From: Gammaproteobacteria bacterium
GTDB lineage: Bacteria; Pseudomonadota; Gammaproteobacteria; UBA6429; Thiohalophilaceae
Assembly (NCBI GenBank): GCA_016125505.1
Contig: WGLP01000004.1
Location: 62,001 to 126,000 of the forward strand
DNA: 64,000 nucleotides
Reading direction: 5' to 3'
A program made the position numbers and the translations under genes. The notes below the pieces were generated by a model, which made no database searches, was not told where the DNA came from, and was given only the letters and a program-made list of their open reading frames with translations. Shown here one piece after another: positions 52,667-61,645 of this stretch. The first letter of the stretch is position 1, and every line of letters begins with the position of its first letter.

Positions 52667-53797
52667 CTAGAGCAATTGTTTGAGTTGTTTGAGGATTTCC
52701 TGGAGTTTCTCGGCCTTGTCGCTTCCCAGGGCGTCCTGCACCTTCGCCTCCAGCTTGTCCTGCAGTGCCTGTTTGACGGCAGCCGGTTCAAATCCCGGTC
52801 CCCAGCGCTTGAAGTCGCCGTTATCGACACGCTGTTGCGCCTGCTGCAAATGCTGCAATTTAAACGCCGGCGCCATCTGGAAAAAGATGGCGGCATGCAC
52901 CTTGGGGTTCAGCAGGTAGTGATCCAGGGCGTGCACATTGGCCTGATACACATGATCGACATCGACCTGGGCCGCGCCGTCTGTATTACCACTCCAGGCA
53001 TCCGCGAGGCGAAACTGTTTCACCTTACTCACCGGATCCCACTGGTGTTCGATATTGTAAAAACTGCGGCACACCGCCTGGGCGTTTTGCAGATTGAATG
53101 GCCGTACCCGGGACTCGTACGGGCCCAACTCGGTGGTATGCAGCAGGCGGCTCGTATTCGAGACCATATACACGGCGTCGAATTGAAAGTTCGCATCGCT
53201 GAACGGATTATTCCCGAAGTTTTGCACGTAGGCATCCGCCAGCTCGGGGATCGACTGGCGCAACTCCGCCAATATGGCATCCGTCGTCAGCATGGGCTGG
53301 GTAGCCAGCAACTGCAGGGCATCGTGCACCACCGTCGTCCCCATGGAATGTCCGAGGATACCGTACTTAACGACTTGCCCATCGTGGACTCGTCCGATGC
53401 GGGAAACGGTATCGGTGATGGTTTGCATCACGCGCAACAACACGGTGGTGGAAACCAGTTTGAACTGGTACAGCAGGACATCACCGGCATAGCGCGCCGC
53501 TACGCTATCCGGCTTACTCAGAATGTCGTTGACCTTGCTTAACAGGTTCGGCACCAGCCCCGGGTCGAGCCGCTTGAACTGTTCGGTCAGGCCCTGAAAG
53601 CGGCTCAGGATGAGATCGAAGATGTCGTCGTAGCGAATTTCGACAAACTGGATCTGGTGTTCGAGGGGGTCGGGGCTAGCGTCAAAGCAGTCATACTGGC
53701 TGGCGGCGTCACGCAGGCAGGTCTTCGGTAGCTGGCTCCAGCCGCCCCGATGTTCGCCGATTCCATGGACCAAAAACAGTACGTTCGGGGCGACCAT
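52667..53797 (-). CDS. Alpha/beta hydrolase, lipase-like
   Basis: 376 aa without signal peptide. Oxyanion-hole region FLVHGIGEHRGGW and nucleophile elbow GILGHSMGTTVV with Ser in GHSMG. Insertion of about 90 residues separates them. Probably hydrolyses an ester or thioester; the substrate cannot be guessed. Followed immediately by an exported protein of unknown function, so the two may act together, although the hydrolase itself seems cytosolic. Confidence 0.82.
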   Translation of the reverse strand: MVAPNVLFLVHGIGEHRGGWSQLPKTCLRDAASQYDCFDASPDPLEHQIQFVEIRYDDIFDLILSRFQGLTEQFKRLDPGLVPNLLSKVNDILSKPDSVAARYAGDVLLYQFKLVSTTVLLRVMQTITDTVSRIGRVHDGQVVKYGILGHSMGTTVVHDALQLLATQPMLTTDAILAELRQSIPELADAYVQNFGNNPFSDANFQFDAVYMVSNTSRLLHTTELGPYESRVRPFNLQNAQAVCRSFYNIEHQWDPVSKVKQFRLADAWSGNTDGAAQVDVDHVYQANVHALDHYLLNPKVHAAIFFQMAPAFKLQHLQQAQQRVDNGDFKRWGPGFEPAAVKQALQDKLEAKVQDALGSDKAEKLQEILKQLKQLL

Positions 53798-53851
53798 GTC
53801 TTATCTCCTTTTCAACACGGTTTATTGTTCTGGCTTTATTATTTACCACTG

Positions 53852-54043
53852 CTACTGCTCGCAAACTAGCGAAAAATTGAAGACAGGATACTGATCCCGA
53901 TCAGCTAAGCCCTTTGCAAAACTACACTGATATTGTTGAATTCCTGCTGCCATGTAATCTCGTGGCTCAACTGCCGCAGCAACACCGCTGTCCGGACAGG
54001 GACTCTTCAGGCAGTGGCAGGTTAACGCATGATCACACGCCAT
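53852..54043 (-). CDS. Possible Cys-rich small protein, 63 aa
   Basis: ATG overlaps the stop of the amine oxidase gene as TAATG, a common coupling arrangement. The first 16 residues contain four cysteines (CDHALTCHCLKSPC), followed by a further Cys in the middle and one near the end, suggesting metal binding. There is no independent evidence of translation and no family recognised, so it may be chance. Confidence 0.3.
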   Translation of the reverse strand: MACDHALTCHCLKSPCPDSGVAAAVEPRDYMAAGIQQYQCSFAKGLADRDQYPVFNFSLVCEQ

Positions 54044-55134
54044 TAAGCGGACGGCTGCAGTAAGGCTGCCATGACCCTTTCCGCAGACTCTAACGCCCCC
54101 TCCAGATAACCACCATAGTCCGATGCGGTTTCAGTCCCGGAAAAATACAGTTTATCCGTCCAGTGATCCAGCTTGATCCAGGGATGGCCATAGTGTGGAT
54201 GGCCCGCCGGCGGGACTGCATCCTCTGCCGTTGCCGTCAGCGGTTCCTCACACCAGTCGTGGATCCGGATCGAGTCGGGCCTGGCCGCCTCTTTGCCAAA
54301 CAGGCGCACCAGTTGTTCCAGAATCAGCGCGTCCAGATCGGCATGGTGTTGACGCCGTAATGTTGCCGGCAAGGCAAGGAACCCGGACAAGGCAGCGTGT
54401 GTGCCATCCTTAGCCGTTGCATCGTAGATCTCCGCCATGGCCGCGCCCGGATAAGCCGACAGTGCACTGCCGGATAGACCTGCCTCCCGCCAGAACGGTT
54501 TTGCATAACGTATCAAGGCCTTGGCATGTCCCGCCATCCAGGTCGGCGTTGCCAACATCACATCCTGCAGGCGCGCATCCAGTGCCGGTTTAAATGTGAC
54601 GCTCTTCGCCAGCAGGCGCGGCGGGATGGTGATCACGACCTGGCTTGCCTTGACACTGAGTTTTTCGCCGCGCCATTCAAATATCAACTCGATATGATTG
54701 CCTTGATCAATAACCTCGCGTAAACAATGTTCCGCTTTCAGGATGGCGTGCGGCAACGTCTGCAACAACACCTCGACCAGACGAAAGACACCGCCTTCGA
54801 TCCGGCACGCCCCTGCGTAGGTGCCTTCATCGCGATATGCCTGTGGCGCTTGCAAGCGGTCGCGTTGATAAAATGAAATGCCTTCACACCACTGCGGATA
54901 GACATCAAGCGCGTAGCGGGTAATGAATTCCGCAAGACGTGGTTGCAGTTCCGGCCAAATCCAGCTGGGGCCCAGGTCATAGCGGAAACCCGGACCCTCA
55001 GGCACACTGAGGATGCGCCCACCAAATCGCTCGCGTGCTTCAAATACAGCAATGCTGCGCTGCGTATCCCATAGACCTTGCGCCAGGGATAGCCCCGCCA
55101 GGCCTCCACCAATGATGGCTATGTCCAGCATCAT
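54043..55134 (-). CDS. FAD-dependent amine oxidase family protein
   Basis: 363 aa of the monoamine oxidase/phytoene desaturase superfamily. N-terminal dinucleotide fold AIIGGGLAGLSLAQ and the RxGGR motif ERFGGRILS bind FAD; the C-terminal signature YFSGTETASDYGGYLEGA closes the isoalloxazine site. Short for the family (about 450 aa usual), so the substrate domain is reduced. No signal peptide. The TAA stop overlaps the ATG of a possible small Cys-rich ORF. Confidence 0.87.
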   Translation of the reverse strand: MMLDIAIIGGGLAGLSLAQGLWDTQRSIAVFEARERFGGRILSVPEGPGFRYDLGPSWIWPELQPRLAEFITRYALDVYPQWCEGISFYQRDRLQAPQAYRDEGTYAGACRIEGGVFRLVEVLLQTLPHAILKAEHCLREVIDQGNHIELIFEWRGEKLSVKASQVVITIPPRLLAKSVTFKPALDARLQDVMLATPTWMAGHAKALIRYAKPFWREAGLSGSALSAYPGAAMAEIYDATAKDGTHAALSGFLALPATLRRQHHADLDALILEQLVRLFGKEAARPDSIRIHDWCEEPLTATAEDAVPPAGHPHYGHPWIKLDHWTDKLYFSGTETASDYGGYLEGALESAERVMAALLQPSA

Positions 55135-55242
55135 GTCCTCGTCGACTCGTCACTTGCAAATATAAATCGTCCCAACACAAAAGCTCATGTAGACAAGCAT
55201 ATATATAAGTAGTTTCCTTTAGCGTTGGCTTAAACCGCGTGT

Positions 55243-55294
55243 TTTTCTGTTTTAACCTGACGTCATAATAAGTTCATTTTTGTTAAACAGAAAA
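55243..55294. promoter_or_regulatory. Inverted repeat upstream of secreted phosphoesterase gene
   Basis: TTTTCTGTTTTAAC (55243-55256) and GTTAAACAGAAAA (55282-55294) are complementary apart from one extra T. Between and after them GTCAT at 55262, TTCAT at 55273 and GTCAT at 55295 fall on an 11-bp period, as in Pho boxes. PhoB control is a weak inference. Confidence 0.35.
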
Positions 55295-55352
55295 GTCATA
55301 AAGCATGATTACCGTCGGGCTTCCCAATAACCTCTTTTGGAGAGAAGCCATC

Positions 55353-56927
55353 ATGTTTAAAAAATCCCTTATCGCCGGAAGTATCGCGCTGGGTATTGCC
55401 GGCATGTGCGGCGCTGTCTTCGCACCTGCGGCAGTCGCTGGCACATCAACGCATACCAAAACGCCAATCAAACACGTTGTTGTGATCTTTCAGGAGAACG
55501 TGTCCTTCGATCATTATTTCGGTACTTACCCGACTGCTATGAATCCTGCCGATGAACCGCACTTTGTTGCACGCCAGGATACACCGCAGGTCAATGGTCT
55601 TAACGATGCCGCGTTGAACCACAACACAAACAGCGCCAATCCTTTCCGTCTTAGCAGGAATGAGTCACTGACCTGCGACGAAGACCACAACTACACGCAC
55701 GAACAACTCGCATACAACGGCGGCCTGGTCGACAAGTTTGTCGAACATACGACTCGCGATACCTGTTCCGCCCCGAATGTCAGCAAAGACAATCTCGTCA
55801 TGGGTTACTACGACGGCAATACGGTGACTGCGTTGTGGAACTACGCACAGAACTTCGCCATGAGCGACAACTCATACGACACGACCTTTGGCCCATCCAC
55901 ACCGGGCGCACTGAACCTGGTCTCCGGTCAGACCTGGGGTGCGATCTCAACCGACCCGGCAACGGATACCTATGGCGCAGTCGGCACCGACGCCAATGGT
56001 GTTGGCACGGTCATCAACGATCCGGATCCGACCTACGATGATTGCTCCACGAGCAAATACCCGACCGTGTCCATGATCGACAGCAACAAAAACGTCGGCG
56101 ACCTGCTCAATGCGAAAGGCATTACCTGGGGCTTCTTCGAAGGCGGTTTTCGTCCGACCAGTTGGGACGCCAATGGCAAGGCAACCTGCGGTGCCAAGAG
56201 CGCCAACATCGGTGGCGTCATGGTGAGCGATTACATCCCGCACCACCAGCCGTTCCAGTACTACAAGTCCACCTCGAATCCGCACCACTTGCCGCCTTCG
56301 TCAGTGCGCATGATCGGCAAAACCGATCAGGCCAATCACCAGTATGACCTGAGCGACTTCTGGGCTGCGGTTGATGCCGGCAACATGCCTGCCGTGAGCT
56401 ATCTGAAGGCCGCTGCCTATCAGGATGGCCACGCCGGCTATTCCGATCCGCTGGACGAACAGACCTTCATCGTGAGCACGATCAATCGTCTGGAAAAATC
56501 CCGTGACTGGGACAGCACTGCAGTGATCATCGCCTATGACGATTCCGATGGCTGGTACGACCATGTGATGCCACCGATCGTGAAGCAATCCAGCGATGCC
56601 TCACACGACGGTCTGGCCAATGGCAGCTGTGGCACGGTAGCCGACGGTGAACATCAGGATCGTTGCGGTTATGGTCCGCGTCTGCCGCTGCTGGTGATCT
56701 CACCGTGGGCGAAGGAGAACTATGTCGACCACAGCGTGACCGATCAGTCTTCCATTCTGCGTTTTGTAGAAGACAACTGGAACCTGGGCCGCATCGGCGA
56801 CACATCCTTCGATCAGCTTGCGGGATCACTGGAAGGCATGTTTGACTTCAGCCGCCATCACCATGACCACGATCGTCGTCTGTTCCTGGATCCGACGACC
56901 GGCCAGGTGCGTTTCCACCACGGCTAA
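55353..56927 (+). CDS. Secreted phosphoesterase (phospholipase C / AcpA acid phosphatase family)
   Basis: 524 aa from ATG 55353, behind GGAGAG; frame upstream is non-coding. Signal peptide SLIAGSIALGIAGMCGAVFA. Catalytic domain starts HVVVIFQENVSFDHYFGTYP (Asn/Asp metal site) and ends with IIAYDDSDGWYDHVMPP and RLPLLVISPWAKENYVDH, the metallophosphoesterase signature of bacterial phosphatidylcholine phospholipase C and Francisella-type AcpA. Some members are exported by Tat, but a twin Arg is not visible. Substrates may be phospholipids or phosphate esters in the periplasm or medium. Confidence 0.9.
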   Translation: MFKKSLIAGSIALGIAGMCGAVFAPAAVAGTSTHTKTPIKHVVVIFQENVSFDHYFGTYPTAMNPADEPHFVARQDTPQVNGLNDAALNHNTNSANPFRLSRNESLTCDEDHNYTHEQLAYNGGLVDKFVEHTTRDTCSAPNVSKDNLVMGYYDGNTVTALWNYAQNFAMSDNSYDTTFGPSTPGALNLVSGQTWGAISTDPATDTYGAVGTDANGVGTVINDPDPTYDDCSTSKYPTVSMIDSNKNVGDLLNAKGITWGFFEGGFRPTSWDANGKATCGAKSANIGGVMVSDYIPHHQPFQYYKSTSNPHHLPPSSVRMIGKTDQANHQYDLSDFWAAVDAGNMPAVSYLKAAAYQDGHAGYSDPLDEQTFIVSTINRLEKSRDWDSTAVIIAYDDSDGWYDHVMPPIVKQSSDASHDGLANGSCGTVADGEHQDRCGYGPRLPLLVISPWAKENYVDHSVTDQSSILRFVEDNWNLGRIGDTSFDQLAGSLEGMFDFSRHHHDHDRRLFLDPTTGQVRFHHG

Positions 56928-56954
56928 TCAGCAATTCATCTTGCTGTAAACGAG

Positions 56955-56984
56955 GAGCCCCGCATCATGCGGGGCTCTTTTTTT
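56955..56984 (+). terminator. Rho-independent terminator of the phosphoesterase gene
   Basis: GAGCCCCGC (56955-56963), loop ATCAT, GCGGGGCTC (56969-56977), followed by T7 (56978-56984). Confidence 0.95.
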
Positions 56985-57342
56985 ATTTGCGTGTCCATTG
57001 CCCGGAGGGCAGGCGTATATACTGACCGGCCGGTGTACGTTCGATGGCCTTTTTACCCGCCAGCGTCTCCACCACATTCAACTGGGTATTGTTGCGCCGC
57101 GCGATGGACTGATATTCCTGTTTGCGCCTGGCGTTGATATCGGACATCAGTGCCTTTACATCCGCGGATGCGTCGGCCTTGACCAGGCCAAGATAACCGT
57201 CAGGTTGTTCGCCCAATAAACCCTGTTCCTTGGCATCCTGCAGGCTCATGGCCCAGGTAGCGGAAGACCAGCCGAGACCACCCAGCATGGCGATCATGAC
57301 GGGCAGAATAAATAAACGTAACGTTAAGCGTCTTGTCATCAT
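56983..57342 (-). CDS. ydbL: YdbL family (DUF1318) periplasmic protein
   Basis: 119 aa from ATG 57342, preceded by AGAGGAATCACC. Signal peptide FILPVMIAMLGGLGWSSATWA, then MSLQDAKEQGLLGEQPDGYLGL, which matches the start of the DUF1318 domain, and the conserved VKALMSDINARRKQEYQSIA. Third gene of a ydbH-ynbE-ydbL set (gap to ynbE 16 bp). In E. coli YdbL works as a chaperone-like partner that modulates the YdbH-YnbE bridge. Confidence 0.93.
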   Translation of the reverse strand: MMTRRLTLRLFILPVMIAMLGGLGWSSATWAMSLQDAKEQGLLGEQPDGYLGLVKADASADVKALMSDINARRKQEYQSIARRNNTQLNVVETLAGKKAIERTPAGQYIRLPSGQWTRK

Positions 57343-57358
57343 GGTGATTCCTCTTTGA

Positions 57359-57559
57359 CTAAAACAGTCCCTTGTCTTCACTGAATACCTTATCGAGGTC
57401 CTTGTCTACCTTGACCCGGATCTCGTGTTCGATTTTGACATTAAGATTGATCGTAATTGGTTTATCAGGTGCGACCACTTCCACCTTCGGTGTACACGCA
57501 CTCGCCAGTATGGCAAAGCCCCATACCAGACCTAGATTGTTTAAGGTGATTCGCTTCAT
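57359..57559 (-). CDS. ynbE: YnbE-like outer-membrane lipoprotein
   Basis: 66 aa. Lipoprotein signal with lipobox LASAC, then the family pattern TPKVEVVAPDKPITINLNVKIEHEIRV trimmed to PDKPITINLNVKIEHEI. In E. coli, YnbE is anchored in the outer membrane and stacks with YdbH as a beta-bridge for phospholipid transport. Lies 87 bp after ydbH. Confidence 0.93.
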   Translation of the reverse strand: MKRITLNNLGLVWGFAILASACTPKVEVVAPDKPITINLNVKIEHEIRVKVDKDLDKVFSEDKGLF

Positions 57560-57646
57560 GGATATCCCTCGTAATATTTTATGAAAACCAGCATAGCACC
57601 ATTCATCTTAGGCAGCCACTTACTACCTTCATCTGCTCATGCACAG

Positions 57647-59584
57647 TCAGGGTGACTTTTGATAATGCTTGCGCACTTTTTCCGTGATATCACTGCTCAA
57701 TTGCAGGCTCCGCAACAACGTCGGAATATTCTCCTGCAGGTTCAGATTCAAATGCACCGGTTTACCTGCCTGCCAGTCCGGGTTCTTGCCTTCCAGGTGG
57801 ACCTGTAACTTGAGGTCACCCTTGGTGTGATAGTCACTGCGCACCTCCATGAGGTGATACTGAAAGTTACTCAGCGCATCCACGGCCACCTTTACGCCGG
57901 TATTCGATTGTGCCAGTGCCGCCACTTTGTCCGTCGGCGTATAGCGGATGACGCCGCCGGGGGCCTGCGCGTTCAATTTGCCATCCGTCACGGCAACGCC
58001 TTCATGCGTGAGCGTGATCGGGATCTGCCCGTCCAGTCTGCCACTGCCCTCCAGTCCTTCCTGATGTTCCAGTCGCATAATTTCATTCAGATCGAGTTGC
58101 TCAAACCGCACCAAAAAGGTATTACGCTTGCGGCTGAAATCGAGTACAAACGGTCCACTGTGTACCTTGCCACCCAGCAGGTCAGCCGTCACGGTTTGGA
58201 CGTTCACCACCGGTGGACTTGCCGCGGATTTCAATGAAATCCCGAATTGTGCCGCGATGTTCTGCACGGGAAAACCGACATCCACATTATCGACATGAAG
58301 CTTGACCGGCTGGCTGGTCGCAATCGCTTTGTCCATTGCCGCGGTAACATCTCCCTTTAGTCCTTTGAAGGTAATCTTGTTGTAGCGACCGCCCAACTGG
58401 TCCAGCGTCAGTCCCAGTTTTGCTGTCAGCACCTTATCCCAGGCCAGCTGAACGCCAGCTGAAACACGACCGGCATTGACGTCGAAGGGATAAGGCCAGT
58501 CGGGTAACAATTGACTCAGGATAAAACCGCTTTCGCTGAAACTCACCGGCGTCAATTTCAGATCGGCACGCGCCGTGTTTTTATCAAAATCATACGTGCC
58601 TTCACCCTGAACCGTGACGGCCTGTGCGGCGGCAGCCAAGGTCATGCGTAGCAATGCCTTTGATGGTTCAGCCCGGTATGTGGCATTGAACTGGGTAGCC
58701 GGCAATTCCCGGGATGTCCAGCGCCCGCGCAGATCATTGATTGCCGCATTGCCGTCGATTGCCCACTCCGTACCCTGCAATTGTGCATGCCATTGCGATG
58801 TCAGTTCGCCATGGGTAATGGCAAGCGCCTGCAGCGGCGCAAACCACGGCAGCAGAAATGTTGTGAGCGGCGACAGCTGTGCCTGCAACTCGCCATTGAT
58901 CTGCAGCGGTTCACCCGGCTGCACCGAGGTCACTGCCACGTTCACTAACGGTGTCGTTGTGTTGTTACTCGCGCGCGATATATGCAGCTGCGTTTCACCG
59001 CTTTGTTTTGCCTGTAGTTGAAACGCAATCGATGCCGGCGGTGATGACAGATGGATATCGCCCTGAACATCCAGTTGCCCATCCAGCAAATGCAGATGCG
59101 ATTGCAAGGTATAGATCGTGTCTTTTGCCGGCTGCCAGCGAGCGTTTATCTCGTCCACGTTAAGCTCGTGTATGGGCAGTTGTGTCAACCATTGCCCCGT
59201 GAACAGCGCCGCCGGCGGCGCACTCGCCGCTGCCCGCTCCACAAATGGTGCCGGGGATGTCGGCATTGCCTGAACTTCGGCAAGAGGCACATGCACGCGC
59301 TCGACTCGACCAGTGATCAGATCTGTAAGGCCATAACGAATATCGACATCCGGGATTTTTACACTGAGGTGATTACCACCGGCTGCCGTGGTGAAGGCAA
59401 TGGCATGCAGTTGAAGGCCGTGCCAGTTCGGATAATCGAGACGCAGCGCAATATCGCGCAGGCCCTGCGCCGCCAAGTGTTGTCGAATCACCGTGGTCAA
59501 CAGCCAGGGCGAAACGGCATACGCGAGACCCAGCACGATCAGGATCACCGACAGCACTACGAGTAGTCGATTACGTCGTGACAA
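57647..59584 (-). CDS. ydbH: YdbH-like AsmA-family intermembrane lipid transport protein
   Basis: 645 aa with one N-terminal membrane anchor (VVLSVILIVLGLAYAVSPWLL) and a long, beta-rich periplasmic part of the AsmA-like/TamB/YhdP class; the conserved C-terminal half begins at about residue 380. With TamB and YhdP, YdbH moves phospholipids to the outer membrane. It is shorter than the E. coli protein (about 880 aa), so the bridge may span less distance or have fewer repeats. The TTG start follows GAGGAAGCAGG. ynbE and ydbL follow on the same strand. Confidence 0.9.
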   Translation of the reverse strand: MSRRNRLLVVLSVILIVLGLAYAVSPWLLTTVIRQHLAAQGLRDIALRLDYPNWHGLQLHAIAFTTAAGGNHLSVKIPDVDIRYGLTDLITGRVERVHVPLAEVQAMPTSPAPFVERAAASAPPAALFTGQWLTQLPIHELNVDEINARWQPAKDTIYTLQSHLHLLDGQLDVQGDIHLSSPPASIAFQLQAKQSGETQLHISRASNNTTTPLVNVAVTSVQPGEPLQINGELQAQLSPLTTFLLPWFAPLQALAITHGELTSQWHAQLQGTEWAIDGNAAINDLRGRWTSRELPATQFNATYRAEPSKALLRMTLAAAAQAVTVQGEGTYDFDKNTARADLKLTPVSFSESGFILSQLLPDWPYPFDVNAGRVSAGVQLAWDKVLTAKLGLTLDQLGGRYNKITFKGLKGDVTAAMDKAIATSQPVKLHVDNVDVGFPVQNIAAQFGISLKSAASPPVVNVQTVTADLLGGKVHSGPFVLDFSRKRNTFLVRFEQLDLNEIMRLEHQEGLEGSGRLDGQIPITLTHEGVAVTDGKLNAQAPGGVIRYTPTDKVAALAQSNTGVKVAVDALSNFQYHLMEVRSDYHTKGDLKLQVHLEGKNPDWQAGKPVHLNLNLQENIPTLLRSLQLSSDITEKVRKHYQKSP

Positions 59585-59652
59585 ACCTGCTTCCTCTGCA
59601 ATTTATATCGTGTACTGCACCTAATAGCTATCCCTGTGGATCTTAGATGCGG

Positions 59653-59746
59653 GGTATCCTGTCATTCCGAGACTCGCGGTAAATACATCCCTGTACGCTC
59701 ATATGCCGCATCCCTGCGGCATATGGTCCCGTAACGACAGGATACC
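59653..59746. repeat. Nested palindromic intergenic element
   Basis: Outer arms GGTATCCTGTC (59653-59663) and GACAGGATACC (59736-59746) are perfect; 10 of the next 14 bases also pair. Inside, CATATGCCGCA (59700-59710) and TGCGGCATATG (59715-59725) form an 11-bp stem with a TCCC loop. The 94-bp structure sits between ydbH and the NUDIX gene and looks like a mobile palindromic repeat (MITE/REP-like) or a structured RNA. Confidence 0.6.
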
Positions 59747-59780
59747 TTGCCAGAAGCAATGTATGTTTAAGAACGCTTTC

Positions 59781-60257
59781 TTATTTTTCGCTTCCAGTCT
59801 TGGCCAGATGTTCCAACAGACGATCCAGAAATGCCGCCTGGCCTTCATAGATTTTCTGGCGCGCCATCGCCAGGGAAAACCACGCGCCCCTGTCCACCTC
59901 CGGATACTCGCGCAGCTTACCCGAACCGCGTGGCCATTCCAGTGTAAACGTATTGCTGTGCAGATCCACCGGATCCAGATCCATTGGCAGCGCCCAGGCA
60001 TGCACAATTTTTCCGGAACGCTGCTTGAGCTGTCCCAGTTCGACACACTCACCGTTGGCGACAAACCCCGTTTCTTCATTGAACTCGCGGCGCGCGGCGG
60101 CCAGCGGGTCTTCCCCGGTTTCGATCAAGCCCTTCGGTATCGACCAGGCGCCGTCATCACGCTTCGCCCAGAACGGCCCGCCCGGATGCACCAGAAACAC
60201 CTCGAGTCCCTGTTCCCGATCGCGGTAACACAATATGCCGGCGCTATGTACATTCAT
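59781..60257 (-). CDS. NUDIX hydrolase
   Basis: 158 aa from ATG 60257 (TTG 21 nt earlier is less likely). Nudix box GLIETGEDPLAAARREFNEETGF, trimmed to the consensus G-x5-E-x7-REFNEETGF, is intact. Such enzymes split nucleoside diphosphates linked to another group. Start MNVHSAGILCYR and DGAWSIPKG resemble RNA/dinucleoside polyphosphate NUDIX enzymes. It begins 26 bp after hipA on the same strand. Confidence 0.92.
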   Translation of the reverse strand: MNVHSAGILCYRDREQGLEVFLVHPGGPFWAKRDDGAWSIPKGLIETGEDPLAAARREFNEETGFVANGECVELGQLKQRSGKIVHAWALPMDLDPVDLHSNTFTLEWPRGSGKLREYPEVDRGAWFSLAMARQKIYEGQAAFLDRLLEHLAKTGSEK

Positions 60258-60283
60258 GCGATGATTCTGATTCAGCAAAAAAT

Positions 60284-61645
60284 TTATTTGCTATGCCTTT
60301 GTAACAGGCTGCGCTCCTTATTCACGATGTCCTGGAGTTGCTGTCGTTGCCGTACTGGCACGCGCGTCAGCGCCATCACCTGCTCCGCATAGGTCGTGGT
60401 TGCGTGCAAGGACTCGTCAATACAGTGTTGCGTCTGCTTTGGCGATAGACCAAAGCGTTTACCCAAGACAACGAAATAATCACCGTGATCCTGGTAGCCG
60501 CTGGGATCAAATGGAATCGCACTGACCAGATTGTGCCGCGGCCAGGCCCGCATGGGTGACGGGTCGTATACCGGCGCCAGACGGCAATCCTGGATCCCGC
60601 CCAGCAGCGCCAAGTTATCCAGATGCAGGTCGCCATTGCCGGTGAGCAGCGCCATCAGGATACGGCGATAGACCTGTTCGCCGGTATCGGCGGGCAAGGT
60701 CACGACCTCGGCCAAACGTCCAAGGACATCACCCAGCTCTTCCAGCAAAATATCGCCGGTCTCGCGAAAGTGATGATCGCCGGTGGCGATCACCGAGAAC
60801 AGCGACTCCATCGGCAGCGGTCTCCCGTCGACACGATCAAAGCGTTCCACCGCCAGAAAGTGTAATTCATCATCATCGAAACGATGATACGCAGGCACAG
60901 TAAAACCCGCCGCACGATGCACATCCAGACACAGGGCCTCCAGATCGAGCAGACCGTGGTATTCGGGCGGCTCCACTTTTAATACCACGTCGCGTTTACC
61001 CTGGGTGCCCGGCGGATAAAACCCGGTGGCAGGCTGTGCCGAATCGATGGCGACCAACAGCTTCGGGATCATCCCCCCCACCGAGGGTGTGGGCCCCAGT
61101 GTCTGTTCCACCAGTTGCGGATCGAAATCGACGTTTTCGTCCAGCACGTTGTGCTTGAGCATGCGCCACAATTCGGAACGGTCGGTGTGGGTTACCGCGA
61201 CATGTTCTCCGTTGCCGTGCATGGCATGGCGATACCAGGCCTCCGCGGCGAGGTCGCCTTCGAAGACATCGATATGACCGATGCCGCCGTGTCCGCCCAT
61301 CAACAACAGCAGCCACTCGGTGTCGATGCCCGGCGGCGGTTCCTTGCCCAGGCGGGCGCGCAGCAGGTCCAGGTAATGCCGGCGCTGCAGGTTACGCGGA
61401 TTATTGCCGGGGATCAGCGCCAACAAGCGGGGGAATACCGGGATGCGCTCGCTGATGGGATACGTCACGCTATCGCCGCCCCAGATTGCGCCATCCCCCA
61501 ACAGGCAGAAACCGGGCTGGCCCGAAGCCAGATAGTCCTGGGTGTAGGTGAAGCTGGCGCGGTCGTCGGTCAGGACCAGATCGCCCATTTTCTGGGGCAG
61601 CCCCGTCAGCCGGGTCCAGATCACCGCATGCTGGTGGCGCGCCAT
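60284..61645 (-). CDS. hipA: HipA-family serine/threonine kinase toxin
   Basis: 453 aa. HipA_N at the start, then kinase core: NGDLHLDNLAL is the catalytic loop (HGDxHxKN type), and YDPSPM the metal motif. In E. coli HipA phosphorylates GltX and slows translation, causing persistence. Its ATG directly follows the hipB stop (TAA then ATG), the usual antitoxin-first order. A NUDIX gene follows 26 bp later. Whether the target is GltX here is unknown. Confidence 0.9.
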   Translation of the reverse strand: MARHQHAVIWTRLTGLPQKMGDLVLTDDRASFTYTQDYLASGQPGFCLLGDGAIWGGDSVTYPISERIPVFPRLLALIPGNNPRNLQRRHYLDLLRARLGKEPPPGIDTEWLLLLMGGHGGIGHIDVFEGDLAAEAWYRHAMHGNGEHVAVTHTDRSELWRMLKHNVLDENVDFDPQLVEQTLGPTPSVGGMIPKLLVAIDSAQPATGFYPPGTQGKRDVVLKVEPPEYHGLLDLEALCLDVHRAAGFTVPAYHRFDDDELHFLAVERFDRVDGRPLPMESLFSVIATGDHHFRETGDILLEELGDVLGRLAEVVTLPADTGEQVYRRILMALLTGNGDLHLDNLALLGGIQDCRLAPVYDPSPMRAWPRHNLVSAIPFDPSGYQDHGDYFVVLGKRFGLSPKQTQHCIDESLHATTTYAEQVMALTRVPVRQRQQLQDIVNKERSLLQRHSK

